Made by a program: the position numbers and the translations under genes. This document shows positions 1-9,268 of a DNA stretch of 64,000 bases, piece by piece (the first letter of the stretch is position 1; every line of letters begins with the position of its first letter). Under the pieces are notes generated by a model. That model saw only the letters and a program-made list of their open reading frames with translations, did not search any database and was not told where the DNA came from. The stretch comes from Miniphocaeibacter massiliensis (GTDB lineage: Bacteria; Bacillota; Clostridia; Tissierellales; Peptoniphilaceae): NCBI RefSeq assembly GCF_900232905.1, contig NZ_OCTQ01000001.1, positions 434,001 to 498,000 on the forward strand. Direction: 5' to 3'.

Positions 1-2259
1 AATGCATATGGTGTACAAGCTGCTAGTAAGGTTTACTTCAATAAAGATGTTAGTGAATTAACTCTTGCTGAATGTGCTTCACTTGCATCAATAGTCAAAA
101 GTCCTTCAAACTATGCATTATATAAGACAGTCCTTCCTGAAAACATTACTAAAGATGATATAGTTGTTGGAGATGAAGAAATAGAACTAAATGGCACTAT
201 GTATAAAACTGTCTACAATAAAAGTGAAAATTTAGAAAACAGGCAAAAACGTACTTTGAAAAATATGCTAGAAGAAAAATTTATTACGCAAGAAGAATAT
301 GATAAAGCTGCTAGTGAAAATATAGCTAATGCTTTATCACCTGGTCAAAATTCAACTAAACAAAATATTTCTTCTTATTATATAGACTTAACGGCTGACC
401 AAGTTATAGGAAAATTGCAATCGGAGCTAGGTCTTACAAAAGATGAAGCAATTGCAAAATATTATAATGGTGGTATAGAAGTTTATTCTACAATAGACAC
501 TAAAATGCAAAAACAAGTCGAAGGAGTTTTTGAAAACTTTTCTGATATAGTTTTAAAAGGTACAGGTTCCTCTACTAGACCGGCTCTTTTAGATTGGTCT
601 TCAGATAGAAATGGAAACATTACTAATTCAAAAAGAGCAATAGTTTATTATAAAAAAGAAAATCTTATTGACAGTAATGGACAAGTATATATTGGAAATG
701 ACGAATATTCTCTATCTGATGATGGAAGCCTAATCTTAAATTCAAGTAAATTAGATTTTTCAACCAATTCAATAGACCCTAAAGATTTTTATACCATAAA
801 TGATGACAAGAACCTTGTAACTTATAGAACTAGTAGTTCTGGCAAAGCTATCCCTAATGAAAATGAAATTAAAAGTACTGATAATGGTATTGTAATAAGC
901 AAATCTTTCCTAGAAAGATATCCAGATTTTTACTCTGTCTCTGATAGTGGAACTTTATCATTAGGAGCTAAATATTTTTCTATTGAAGATGGAATAGCTC
1001 AACCTCAAGGATCTATAGTTATCATAGACCACAAGCAAGGCCACATTAAAGCTATTGTTGGTGGTAGAAATCAAGGTGGTAGAAAAATATTGAATAGAGC
1101 TTCTGACTATCCTAGACAACCAGGTTCAACCATGAAACCGATAGCTACATATATTCCTGCTTTAGATAACGGATATACTGCTGCTTCTGGTATTGAAGAT
1201 GCTCCTTTCTTCTATAATGGAAAACAATGGCCTAAAAACGTATATAGAGGCTTCAAAGGGCTTATTTCTCTTAGAGAAAGTGTTAAAATATCAAGTAACG
1301 TTAATGCTGTAAAAACGCTTGATGACGTTGGTATAGATGTTTCTAAAGAATATCTAACAAAGTTTGGTCTGATTGACAAAGAAAATCCCGATGCTGATAG
1401 TTTTATAACTGCATCTGAAAATAGTAGCGTTAATGATGAAAACTTATCAGCTATGGGACTAGGTGGTATGACCTATGGTATTTCAAACTTAAAAATGACA
1501 GCAGCTTATGCTGCAATTGCAAATGGTGGAGAATATATTGAGCCACTTACTTTTTCAAAAGTTGTAGATTATGATGGTACTGTACTACTTGAAGATGTTA
1601 GTAAAAAAGAAACCGTGGTATCCCCTCAAATAGCATATGTTATGACCGATGTTATGAAAGATGTACTAACTGTACCTTATGGTAAATATGCTGCTAACTC
1701 TAATTTTGATATAGCTGGAAAAACTGGTACCACTCAAGAAAATCAAGATATATGGTTTATTGGATATAGTCCATATTATACAATAGGTACTTGGATAGGA
1801 TTTGATAATCAACAATTAAAATTAACAAGAAATAGTGGTCAAGCTGTAAAATTTTGGAATGTTGTAAATAGAACAATTTTAGAAGGTTATGATAGTGCAA
1901 GATTTGAAGAACCAGATGGAATGATACACATGAAAGTATGTACCATAGGAAATGGAAAACCTACTGGTGCTTGTTATGGAGATGGAACAGTAAAAAACGA
2001 AATTTTCGCAAAAGGAACAGAACCTACTGGCAGCTGTAAAGTTCATGGTGGAGGTAGCGTTATAAACAGAAATAACTCTGAAAATGAAGGTGAAGATGAA
2101 GTTGAGCCAACCAAAGAATCAACATCTCCTGCTACATCAAAACCTCAAGAAACTACAACCCCACCACCTACTATAAATACAAAACCTACTGATACTAAAC
2201 CAACGGAATCAAAGCCTACAGATCCACCTAATCCACCAATTCCACCTAAATTTGAATAA
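1..2259 (+). CDS. Class A penicillin-binding protein (PBP1A-type), 5' end outside window
   Basis: Bifunctional peptidoglycan synthase: glycosyltransferase (GT51) plus DD-transpeptidase, anchored in the membrane and acting outside. The frame is open from base 1; residues such as AYGVQAASKVYF and TLAECASLASIVKSPSNY are the end of the GT51 domain, so the gene begins upstream and the ATG at 199 is internal. The transpeptidase motifs follow in order: SxxK in GSTMKP (serine codon near 1126), SSN near 1291 and KTGTT near 1720. The last 60 residues are a Pro/Thr/Ser/Lys-rich tail, common in the wall-facing end of Gram-positive PBPs. A hairpin terminator follows directly. Family assignment is secure; the exact PBP number is not. 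Confidence 0.95.
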   Translation, partial: NAYGVQAASKVYFNKDVSELTLAECASLASIVKSPSNYALYKTVLPENITKDDIVVGDEEIELNGTMYKTVYNKSENLENRQKRTLKNMLEEKFITQEEYDKAASENIANALSPGQNSTKQNISSYYIDLTADQVIGKLQSELGLTKDEAIAKYYNGGIEVYSTIDTKMQKQVEGVFENFSDIVLKGTGSSTRPALLDWSSDRNGNITNSKRAIVYYKKENLIDSNGQVYIGNDEYSLSDDGSLILNSSKLDFSTNSIDPKDFYTINDDKNLVTYRTSSSGKAIPNENEIKSTDNGIVISKSFLERYPDFYSVSDSGTLSLGAKYFSIEDGIAQPQGSIVIIDHKQGHIKAIVGGRNQGGRKILNRASDYPRQPGSTMKPIATYIPALDNGYTAASGIEDAPFFYNGKQWPKNVYRGFKGLISLRESVKISSNVNAVKTLDDVGIDVSKEYLTKFGLIDKENPDADSFITASENSSVNDENLSAMGLGGMTYGISNLKMTAAYAAIANGGEYIEPLTFSKVVDYDGTVLLEDVSKKETVVSPQIAYVMTDVMKDVLTVPYGKYAANSNFDIAGKTGTTQENQDIWFIGYSPYYTIGTWIGFDNQQLKLTRNSGQAVKFWNVVNRTILEGYDSARFEEPDGMIHMKVCTIGNGKPTGACYGDGTVKNEIFAKGTEPTGSCKVHGGGSVINRNNSENEGEDEVEPTKESTSPATSKPQETTTPPPTINTKPTDTKPTESKPTDPPNPPIPPKFE

Positions 2260-2261
2260 AT

Positions 2262-2290
2262 AAAAGAGAGCTAATAGTTCTCTTTTTTCT
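2262..2290 (+). terminator. Rho-independent terminator of the PBP gene
   Basis: An 8-bp stem (AAAAGAGA with TCTCTTTT) with a 9-nt loop begins three bases after the PBP stop codon and ends in a T run. Confidence 0.75.
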
Positions 2291-2301
2291 TTGAATTTTA
2301 T

Positions 2302-2330
2302 TTGACATTTAAAAAGATAAATGCTATAGT
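2302..2330 (+). promoter_or_regulatory. Sigma-70-type promoter of the tRNA-His/tRNA-Leu unit
   Basis: TTGACA at 2302-2307 and TATAGT at 2325-2330, separated by exactly 17 bases and placed 17 bases before tRNA-His. It is a near-consensus housekeeping promoter, as expected for stable RNA. Confidence 0.85.
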
Positions 2331-2346
2331 AATAAGGTAGTTGTTT

Positions 2347-2424
2347 GGTGGATGTGGCCTAGCTGGTTAGGGCGTCAGATTGTGGCTCTGAAGGTCGTGG
2401 GTTCGAATCCCATCATCCACCCCA
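2347..2424 (+). tRNA. tRNA-His (GTG)
   Basis: Full cloverleaf with acceptor GTGGATG/CATCCAC, T-loop GTTCGAATC, anticodon GTG and encoded CCA. The extra G at 2347 pairs with C73, the identity element of tRNA-His. Confidence 0.97.
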
Positions 2425-2427
2425 TAT

Positions 2428-2511
2428 GCGGGAATGGCGGAATTGGCAGACGCGCTAGACTTAGGATCTAGTGTCATTGACGTGGGGGTTCAAGTCCTCT
2501 TTCCCGCACCA
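2428..2511 (+). tRNA. tRNA-Leu (TAG)
   Basis: Acceptor GCGGGAA/TTCCCGC, long variable arm typical of leucine tRNA, anticodon stem CTAGA/TCTAG around loop CTTAGGA giving anticodon TAG, and encoded CCA. It is three bases from tRNA-His and shares its promoter and terminator. Confidence 0.97.
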
Positions 2512-2514
2512 AAT

Positions 2515-2550
2515 AAAAAAGCAGGTTGCTCACCAACCTGTTTTTTATTT
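2515..2550 (+). terminator. Terminator of the tRNA-His/tRNA-Leu unit
   Basis: Perfect 7-bp stem CAGGTTG/CAACCTG with a 5-nt loop, preceded by six A and followed by six T, so the stem can extend by A-T pairs. Confidence 0.85.
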
Positions 2551-2611
2551 ATTTAATGTTCTAAAATAGAAAATATTTTAATGAAAATCTATCAATATAA
2601 TAATATTATTA

Positions 2612-2645
2612 ATATAAAAAGCATACTATAAAAGCATGCCTTTTA
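2612..2645 (-). terminator. Possible terminator of the rluD-to-lipoprotein operon
   Basis: On the minus strand a short imperfect hairpin built from GCAT/ATGC and flanking A/T pairs ends in a T run just after the lipoprotein stop codon. The stem has a bulge, so the call is weak. Confidence 0.4.
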
Positions 2646-4109
2646 ATAAATTTTTAATGTTTCTTTATTATCTTTAATAAATTTGTCTATAAATACATCT
2701 GCCTCATTCCCTACTGTCCACTTAGACATTATTATAGAACAATCCCCTTCTTTTCTAGGTAATGTAATTATAGGTTTTTTTAAATCAGTTATACTATACA
2801 AAGATATGCTCTCAGAATTGTTTATAATAATAAAATTTTCTTCTGGAGATATATATGCATCTACTAGATTAGAATATTCTTCTTTTATATCTGCCCATTT
2901 ATATTTCCCAAGTGTATTATTTCTGAAAAAGTCTTTCTTTGGTGTTAATGATACGTCAATTTCCTTAATTGTATTATTATTATTACCTAATACTAAACTA
3001 GTTCTAAACTTCCAAAGTCCATCGACTCTAACTATTCCTATATTTGTATAATTTTCCATCGGAGAATTCTTATCTATATTTAATTCGTCTTTTTCTTTAG
3101 CAGTATTGATCACATCTTCAAGAATTTTTTTCCCATTCTTAGAATCTATATCTGTTGCAGATAAAGCTTTACTTTTAAAGTCATTATCTATACTATATAT
3201 TCTATAAAATTTTCTACTAGTTGTTGTTTTATCATTAAATGATATAGAGTAATATTGATCAGATATATAATTCAATTCAAAAGGTTCTTCTGATTCATAT
3301 AGTATCTCTTCTTTATCAGTTTCAAATTTAGTATTCGGATTAATTCTCATGAAATAAGCCTCATGTTTATCAGATTCCCAATCCTCATTATATTTATATA
3401 TTTCATTATTATCACTTTTAGGAACATATATATTATTTGCAAAATAAACTTTACCATGACGTTTATAATTAGTATTGTCATAATGTAAATAATAAGAGTT
3501 ATATTCAGTTTTTACTTTGTTGTCATCTGTGTTTTTACTTTGACATTTAACCACTAAAGATAGCCCTATTTTTCCGTCATAAGACTCTAAATTTTCGCCT
3601 TCTTTTCTTTCCTCTTTGTATTTATCTAAAATATCACCATCAACAGAGTCTGATTTTTTTTCTAAAAAATATTGATATCCTTCATTTATTAAAAATATTT
3701 TTTCATTAGATATCTTTACTATATCTAATGAAAATTGCGTTCTACCAGAAACTAAAACCACTTCTATAAAATCTTTATCTGTTATATCTTTTGCTTGAAT
3801 ACCTAATTCTTTGTTTTTCAAATAATTACTTGTACTTACATACTCTGACTCAAATTCTGGATATAAATTATATCTATTTCCTATTTCTACTAAGTTTTTA
3901 GTAATATATATCTCTTCAAATGGATTTGTATCTCCCTTAGATGTATCTTTTAAAGATTTTTTGTCTATTACTTTCCAAGTTCCTTCTATAGATAAATCAT
4001 TAGACTTTGGGGATTGTATAAAATTTTCATTTTCTTTAATACTTGCATCTGTACAAGAGGATAGCATAACTAACACAAAAAAAACAAATAACACTCTAAT
4101 TTTTTTCAT
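2643..4109 (-). CDS. Putative lipoprotein of unknown function, partner of a two-component system
   Basis: I do not recognise a known domain. The chosen start gives a lipoprotein signal (MKKIRVLFVFF... with lipobox LSSC), so the mature protein should be lipid-anchored outside the membrane. The ATG at 4109 has a GAGG ribosome site; a 48-base longer frame from 4157 would bury the signal peptide and was rejected. The start overlaps the sensor-kinase stop by 14 bases, suggesting translational coupling. The mature part is rich in charged residues, Asn and aromatic residues, like a beta-rich extracellular protein. By context it may be a signal-sensing or modulating partner of the kinase encoded just upstream; that is inference. 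Confidence 0.8.
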   Translation of the reverse strand: MKKIRVLFVFFVLVMLSSCTDASIKENENFIQSPKSNDLSIEGTWKVIDKKSLKDTSKGDTNPFEEIYITKNLVEIGNRYNLYPEFESEYVSTSNYLKNKELGIQAKDITDKDFIEVVLVSGRTQFSLDIVKISNEKIFLINEGYQYFLEKKSDSVDGDILDKYKEERKEGENLESYDGKIGLSLVVKCQSKNTDDNKVKTEYNSYYLHYDNTNYKRHGKVYFANNIYVPKSDNNEIYKYNEDWESDKHEAYFMRINPNTKFETDKEEILYESEEPFELNYISDQYYSISFNDKTTTSRKFYRIYSIDNDFKSKALSATDIDSKNGKKILEDVINTAKEKDELNIDKNSPMENYTNIGIVRVDGLWKFRTSLVLGNNNNTIKEIDVSLTPKKDFFRNNTLGKYKWADIKEEYSNLVDAYISPEENFIIINNSESISLYSITDLKKPIITLPRKEGDCSIIMSKWTVGNEADVFIDKFIKDNKETLKIY

Positions 4110-5502
4110 TTTTAACCTCTTCTTTCGGCAAAGATATTTTAATTGTAGTTCCTTCATTTATTTTACTCTCTATCATCATTTCTCCACTATGCAATTTTAT
4201 TATTTCTTCACAAATTGATAGACCGAGTCCTGTATGAGAATTACTATTTGTACCTTTGTAAAATTTGCCTGTTATTAAAGATATTTCTTCACTATCTATA
4301 CCAATTCCTGTATCTATTACCTCAAAGTATACATTTTTTTCATCATCTGACACATTTATTATTACTACTCCTCCAGAGTCTGTGAATTTCAATGCATTAT
4401 CTAATAAGTTTATTAATACTTGTTTAATTCTATCAGGATCAATTTTAGCTACTATATGTTCTGGTTCAAAATTAATAATCAAATCTATCCCTAGAGATTT
4501 TGCTCTTGGCGTTAATTGCTTTTTAATTCCTACTGATAATTCTGTTACATCAACATCCTCTTTCTCTAGTGTAATTCTATTAGATGTAAATCTTGAAAAA
4601 TCTAAAAGTTCTTCTACCATACCACTTAGTCTTATACATTCACTTTGAATTATCTCTAATCCTTCTTTTACTAATTCTGAATCTTCTGGCTCATATAGCA
4701 AAGTTGATGCCCATCCATTAATTGAGGTAAGAGGTGTCCTAAGTTCATGTGAAACAGATGAAATAAAGTCATTTTTTAATTTTTCTTTTTCTTTTATATT
4801 ATCACTCATAATATTCAAAGTTCTACTTAAAGCATCTACTTCTTCGTAATCCGATCCATCTGCCTTGATATTAAATTGACCTTCTGCTAGTTTTTCAGCT
4901 GTTTTATTTAATTTTTTTAATGGTTTCACTATTTTATTAGCTAAAACTATGCTCCCTGAAATAGTAAGTGCTATTACAAATATACCAAATGCTACAAATG
5001 TTAAATATCTTTTTGTAACCATATAATCAACTAGTTCTAATGAAGTAATTATTCTAATTACTCCTTTTTGTTCATCTGGACGTATTGGTAGTGATACTGC
5101 CATTACTTTCCCATCATAGTAACTAACATCACCTATATACTGCCCTTCCTCACCTAAAACAGCTTTTGAAATATCTGATGAGTTTAATTCCTTACCTACT
5201 AAATCTGTGCCTAAACTATCATATATTACAACTTTCTCATTATTCAATATCTGAATTTGAGATTCAACATCTAAAAATAAAGAATCCTTTCCTTCTAAAA
5301 CCATACTCTCAAGCGAATCCGAATAAGGAGATGTTTTATATGTTTCTAAAATTAAGTCTACCTCGTTCTTAAGATTTCCTTTCACAACTGAATAATAATA
5401 GTACTTTACTGAGTACATTGAAAATACCTCAAATACAACTATAGTGGATAACAATAATACTGCAAAATATAAAACTACTCTATTTCTTATACTAACTTTC
5501 AA
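4096..5502 (-). CDS. Membrane sensor histidine kinase
   Basis: Two membrane segments (about residues 8-30 and 165-187) enclose an extracellular sensor region. They are followed by HAMP (about 188-240), HisKA with SSVSHELRTPL (phospho-accepting His about residue 252) and HATPase_c with N box (INLLDNALKF), DTGIGID and GLGLSICEEI. The architecture is that of PhoR/ResE/VicK-type kinases. The response regulator gene lies 4 bases upstream and a lipoprotein gene overlaps the 3' end, giving a three-gene signalling module. The stimulus cannot be read from sequence. Confidence 0.93.
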   Translation of the reverse strand: MKVSIRNRVVLYFAVLLLSTIVVFEVFSMYSVKYYYYSVVKGNLKNEVDLILETYKTSPYSDSLESMVLEGKDSLFLDVESQIQILNNEKVVIYDSLGTDLVGKELNSSDISKAVLGEEGQYIGDVSYYDGKVMAVSLPIRPDEQKGVIRIITSLELVDYMVTKRYLTFVAFGIFVIALTISGSIVLANKIVKPLKKLNKTAEKLAEGQFNIKADGSDYEEVDALSRTLNIMSDNIKEKEKLKNDFISSVSHELRTPLTSINGWASTLLYEPEDSELVKEGLEIIQSECIRLSGMVEELLDFSRFTSNRITLEKEDVDVTELSVGIKKQLTPRAKSLGIDLIINFEPEHIVAKIDPDRIKQVLINLLDNALKFTDSGGVVIINVSDDEKNVYFEVIDTGIGIDSEEISLITGKFYKGTNSNSHTGLGLSICEEIIKLHSGEMMIESKINEGTTIKISLPKEEVKNEKN

Positions 5503-5506
5503 AATA

Positions 5507-6190
5507 TCAGTCCTTTTTCCATCTATATCCTGTTCCCCAAACTGTTTCTAAGTAAATTGGTTTACCAGGATTATCTTCAATTTTAGATCTTAATCTCCTT
5601 ATATTAACATCTACTATTTTAGTATCTCCCACAAATTCTTCTCCCCAATTTAAGTCAAGTAATTCATTTCTTGTAAATGCCCTACCAGGATTTTTCATAA
5701 ACAGAGAAATCATCGACAGTTCAGTTGGTGTTAATTCTATATGTTGCCCACTTTTACTAAATGACTTAGAATATAAGTCAAGTTTAAATGGTGGATCATT
5801 TATTAAATTATTATTTTTAGGTTTATCAAGTCTTCTTAAAAGTGACTTTATTCTTAAAGATAACTCCTTAGGATTAAATGGTTTACTTAGATAATCATCA
5901 GCTCCTCTTTCCAAACCAAATATTTTATCATTTTCTTGTGTTTTTGCTGTTAACATTATTATCCCAATATTAGGTATATTCTCTCTCAAAATTTTGCAAA
6001 CTTCGTATCCATCTATACCAGGTAACATAACATCTAATATTACTACATGAGGATTCTCCTTTTCTGCTAATTCTACTCCCAATTCACCCGTTTCAGCTTC
6101 TACTACTACAAAACCTTCTCTTTCTAAGTTAATTTTAGTGAATTTCCTAATGTTTTCTTCGTCTTCAACTAGTAAAACCTTCTCTTCCAT
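5507..6190 (-). CDS. OmpR/PhoB-family response regulator
   Basis: Receiver domain (residues 1-115) with acidic pair ED at 9-10, phospho-acceptor Asp53 in ILDVMLPG, Thr in MLTAKT and Lys in LSKPF. It is followed by a winged-helix DNA-binding domain (about 130-227) with the family signature VDVNIRRLRSKIEDNPGKP and GYRWKK at the end. The 227-residue length is normal. It lies 18 bases after addA and 4 bases before its kinase, so it appears to be the last segment of a longer operon that also carries addBA. Confidence 0.95.
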   Translation of the reverse strand: MEEKVLLVEDEENIRKFTKINLEREGFVVVEAETGELGVELAEKENPHVVILDVMLPGIDGYEVCKILRENIPNIGIIMLTAKTQENDKIFGLERGADDYLSKPFNPKELSLRIKSLLRRLDKPKNNNLINDPPFKLDLYSKSFSKSGQHIELTPTELSMISLFMKNPGRAFTRNELLDLNWGEEFVGDTKIVDVNIRRLRSKIEDNPGKPIYLETVWGTGYRWKKD

Positions 6191-6208
6191 TGCTCCTCCT
6201 TTTATATA

Positions 6209-9200
6209 TCAACTTATTTTATAAACATTTTCAATATAATTATCTAGTATAATCTCAAATTTTTTCTTGATATCTAATTTATACTCCACATTTATGCAAT
6301 AATTTCTTCGTATATTTTTAAATATTAATTCTATATTTCTATTATCAAATATTTTTTCACAAACTATTCCATAAAAAATTAATTGTGGCCAATATTTTTC
6401 TAACAATTCATTTTCTCTTAAATTAGAAAACTTATAATCTATTATAATTATTCTATCATCTATTACTTCTATTCTATCAATAATCCCTCTAAATAAGAAA
6501 TTTTTATATTTATAATTAAATTCTACTTCCTCATATGATTTATCATATTCATAATTATATAATTTCTTAAAATTATATATATATTTGTTGAAAAATTCCT
6601 TGTTTTTATTATCTAATCCAAACTCTTTTAGTATTTCTTCTAGCTCTAAGTTATATGGTTCTTTATACATTTCAGCAAATCTGTGAATTACATCTCCTAT
6701 TAAATTGCTCGGTAAATTCACTTCCGATTTTTCTACTCGGTCTTTATAGCTTCTGAACTTATCTATTGTTTGATTTTTTATTTTATTTCCATTGCTGTGA
6801 AAATCTAATATAGTGCTTATATTAGATTTAATAATATTATTTTTTCCTTTTTCAATATCTTTAGTAAATTCAAAATTAACACTATCGTTAATTTTATCTA
6901 TTTTTTCTATTCTTAATGTTCTATCATCAATATTATTTATTTCTTTTAATTTATTGTCTTTTTTTAATTTTTCTATTTCATCATATAAGACTTTTTTATA
7001 TCCTGATTTTATTCCAGAAAAACCTAAAACAAGATTTTCTTTAGCTCTAGTCATAGCAACATAGTAAATATTATCAGATTCAATTTTTTCTTCTTCTAAG
7101 TCTTTTTCTTCTAATATTTTATAAGTATAATTTGCACCAAAAAAATTTATTGCTATTCCAGCAAAAACTCTAAACTTAATTAATTCTTTTTTATTATTTA
7201 TTCCCTTATTTATATAAGGAACTATTACATCATTAAATCCTAAACCTTTGGATCCATGAATTGTCATTAACTTTACAACTTCACTATTTTCATCTTCAAC
7301 TTGTTTCATGGTTTCATCATTATTATTGTCTAATAAGTCATAATATAAATCATCTACTGTTAAATTATTCCTATCATATTCATGAGCTATTTCTAATAAT
7401 TTATATAAATTTCCTTGTTTCTGTATAGTATTTTCCTTATAATTATATTTTTCATACAAATTAAATTCTTCATATATACAACTTAAAAAATCTGATACCT
7501 TATTATTAAACTTATTCCTAATATTTTCTATCTTGTAAAAAATTCCTTCTACTGCAAAATAAATTTTTTCATTAGGTTCTTTTATGTGTTCAAATATCTC
7601 AGCATCCGTTAGATTATATAATTGCGACTTTATTATAAAATACAATGACATATTATTTTCATTAAATTTTATTAACTTTAGCATTTCAACTATAATTTTT
7701 ATCTCTTCTGAATTGTAAAACCCCAATGAATCAAAAGTATAAAATGGAATATTCTTTTCTCTAAAATTGTTTTCGAAAATTTCTTGCCCATTTCTATTTC
7801 TAAACAACAATGTGTAATCTTTAGCTTTTCTTTTATTTTCATAAATATTTTCAACTATAAAGTTTGAAATGACTTCTGGTTCAAAATTATTATCTCTTTT
7901 ATTATCATTATTTATTAGAAATATATTATACTTATTTGTTGATTCTTTTACTGAACTTAAAAAATCATACCTATCTTTCATAATATTTCCATATATATTA
8001 TTAATTCCTGTCATCAAATTTTTATTAGATCGATAGTTAGTAGAAAATATGATATTTTCTCCCCCAGTTTCTATTATATCTTCCCTAGTATTATAAAATA
8101 TATTTATATTTGAACCTCTAAAGCCATAAATAGACTGTTTAGGATCTCCTACTACAAAGAAATTATTTCTATCTAACTTTGTATTTTCTGAACATATTAA
8201 ATAGAATATTTCCTTCTGTATGTCATTAGAGTCTTGATATTCATCTACCATTAAATATTCTATATCTCTTTGTATGTTTTTTCTTATATTTTCTTTTAAA
8301 AGTAGCTCATGGGCCAAATGCTCTAAATCGTTAAAATCATATTTCCCCAATTTTTCTTTTTCTTTATTATAATCTTCTTCTATTTTTTTTAATATTACAA
8401 ATAAATTACTATAAATTTCGTAATAATTACTCTCTTCAAATTGTAGTTGGAAATTTATTAGCTCTTTTAAATATTCTAACTCTTCATTTTTATCTAATGC
8501 TTTTATACTATCTACTAATCCTACTACAAATTTTTTATTTATCTGATTTTCTGCTTCTAAAATTTCTGCATTAGCTTCATCATTTATAAATTTATATAAC
8601 TTACTATTACTCCTTAATTTTACATTTTTATTTATATATTTAAGTTCATCTTTTATTTCTTTTGACTTATCTTCCACATTTAATTTTTTTATATTATCTA
8701 ATGTTCTATTTTTAATACTTTCAATAGAATAGATAGTATTTTTAATTTTTAAATAAATATTTTTTATTTCATTAATTAATTCTTCAACATCATTTCTCTC
8801 GGTAGAATTCATTAATAAAATTATAAAGTTTTCCTCATTTCCTTCTTTTTCCAATATGTTTGAAATAACAGTATTTAATATTTTTTGACTTTCCTTTTCT
8901 TCCAAAACTTCAAATAATGGATCAATATTTAAATAATAAGAATTTTCCCTAATTAATTTTGTACAGAAACTATGAATTGTTGATATATTAGAATCAGAAA
9001 GTTGTCTTAAATAATCTTTATTTCTATCATCACTATTTTCAAGCAATAACTCTTTTATTCTTTCTTTCATCTCATTAGCTGCTTTTATTGTAAATGTTAT
9101 GGCTACAATTCCAGAAATTTCATTATTTTTTTCTAATTTTCCATTTTTTAATATTTCTATATATCTTCTTGTTAAGGTTTCTGTCTTTCCAGTTCCAGCT

Positions 9201-9268
9201 CCTGCATTAACTATCACATTCTTATCAATAGTTTGTATAGCCTTTAATTGTTCATTAGTTAATTTCAT
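6209..9268 (-). CDS. addA: ATP-dependent helicase/nuclease subunit A (AddA/RexA-type)
   Basis: UvrD-type helicase joined to a RecB-type nuclease, the motor and nuclease subunit of the AddAB complex for double-strand break processing. Walker A is VNAGAGTGKTETL near residue 25, Walker B DEYQDSN near 345, the GDPKQSIYGFRG motif follows, then helicase motifs TIHGSKGLGF and VAMTRAKE. The C-terminal PD-(D/E)XK nuclease shows GDVIHRFAE, FRGIIDRIE and IIDYKFS. At 1019 residues it is shorter than the roughly 1200 residues usual in Bacillus. The addB stop codon TAG touches its ATG with no spacer, indicating coupled translation. Confidence 0.93.
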   Translation of the reverse strand: MKLTNEQLKAIQTIDKNVIVNAGAGTGKTETLTRRYIEILKNGKLEKNNEISGIVAITFTIKAANEMKERIKELLLENSDDRNKDYLRQLSDSNISTIHSFCTKLIRENSYYLNIDPLFEVLEEKESQKILNTVISNILEKEGNEENFIILLMNSTERNDVEELINEIKNIYLKIKNTIYSIESIKNRTLDNIKKLNVEDKSKEIKDELKYINKNVKLRSNSKLYKFINDEANAEILEAENQINKKFVVGLVDSIKALDKNEELEYLKELINFQLQFEESNYYEIYSNLFVILKKIEEDYNKEKEKLGKYDFNDLEHLAHELLLKENIRKNIQRDIEYLMVDEYQDSNDIQKEIFYLICSENTKLDRNNFFVVGDPKQSIYGFRGSNINIFYNTREDIIETGGENIIFSTNYRSNKNLMTGINNIYGNIMKDRYDFLSSVKESTNKYNIFLINNDNKRDNNFEPEVISNFIVENIYENKRKAKDYTLLFRNRNGQEIFENNFREKNIPFYTFDSLGFYNSEEIKIIVEMLKLIKFNENNMSLYFIIKSQLYNLTDAEIFEHIKEPNEKIYFAVEGIFYKIENIRNKFNNKVSDFLSCIYEEFNLYEKYNYKENTIQKQGNLYKLLEIAHEYDRNNLTVDDLYYDLLDNNNDETMKQVEDENSEVVKLMTIHGSKGLGFNDVIVPYINKGINNKKELIKFRVFAGIAINFFGANYTYKILEEKDLEEEKIESDNIYYVAMTRAKENLVLGFSGIKSGYKKVLYDEIEKLKKDNKLKEINNIDDRTLRIEKIDKINDSVNFEFTKDIEKGKNNIIKSNISTILDFHSNGNKIKNQTIDKFRSYKDRVEKSEVNLPSNLIGDVIHRFAEMYKEPYNLELEEILKEFGLDNKNKEFFNKYIYNFKKLYNYEYDKSYEEVEFNYKYKNFLFRGIIDRIEVIDDRIIIIDYKFSNLRENELLEKYWPQLIFYGIVCEKIFDNRNIELIFKNIRRNYCINVEYKLDIKKKFEIILDNYIENVYKIS

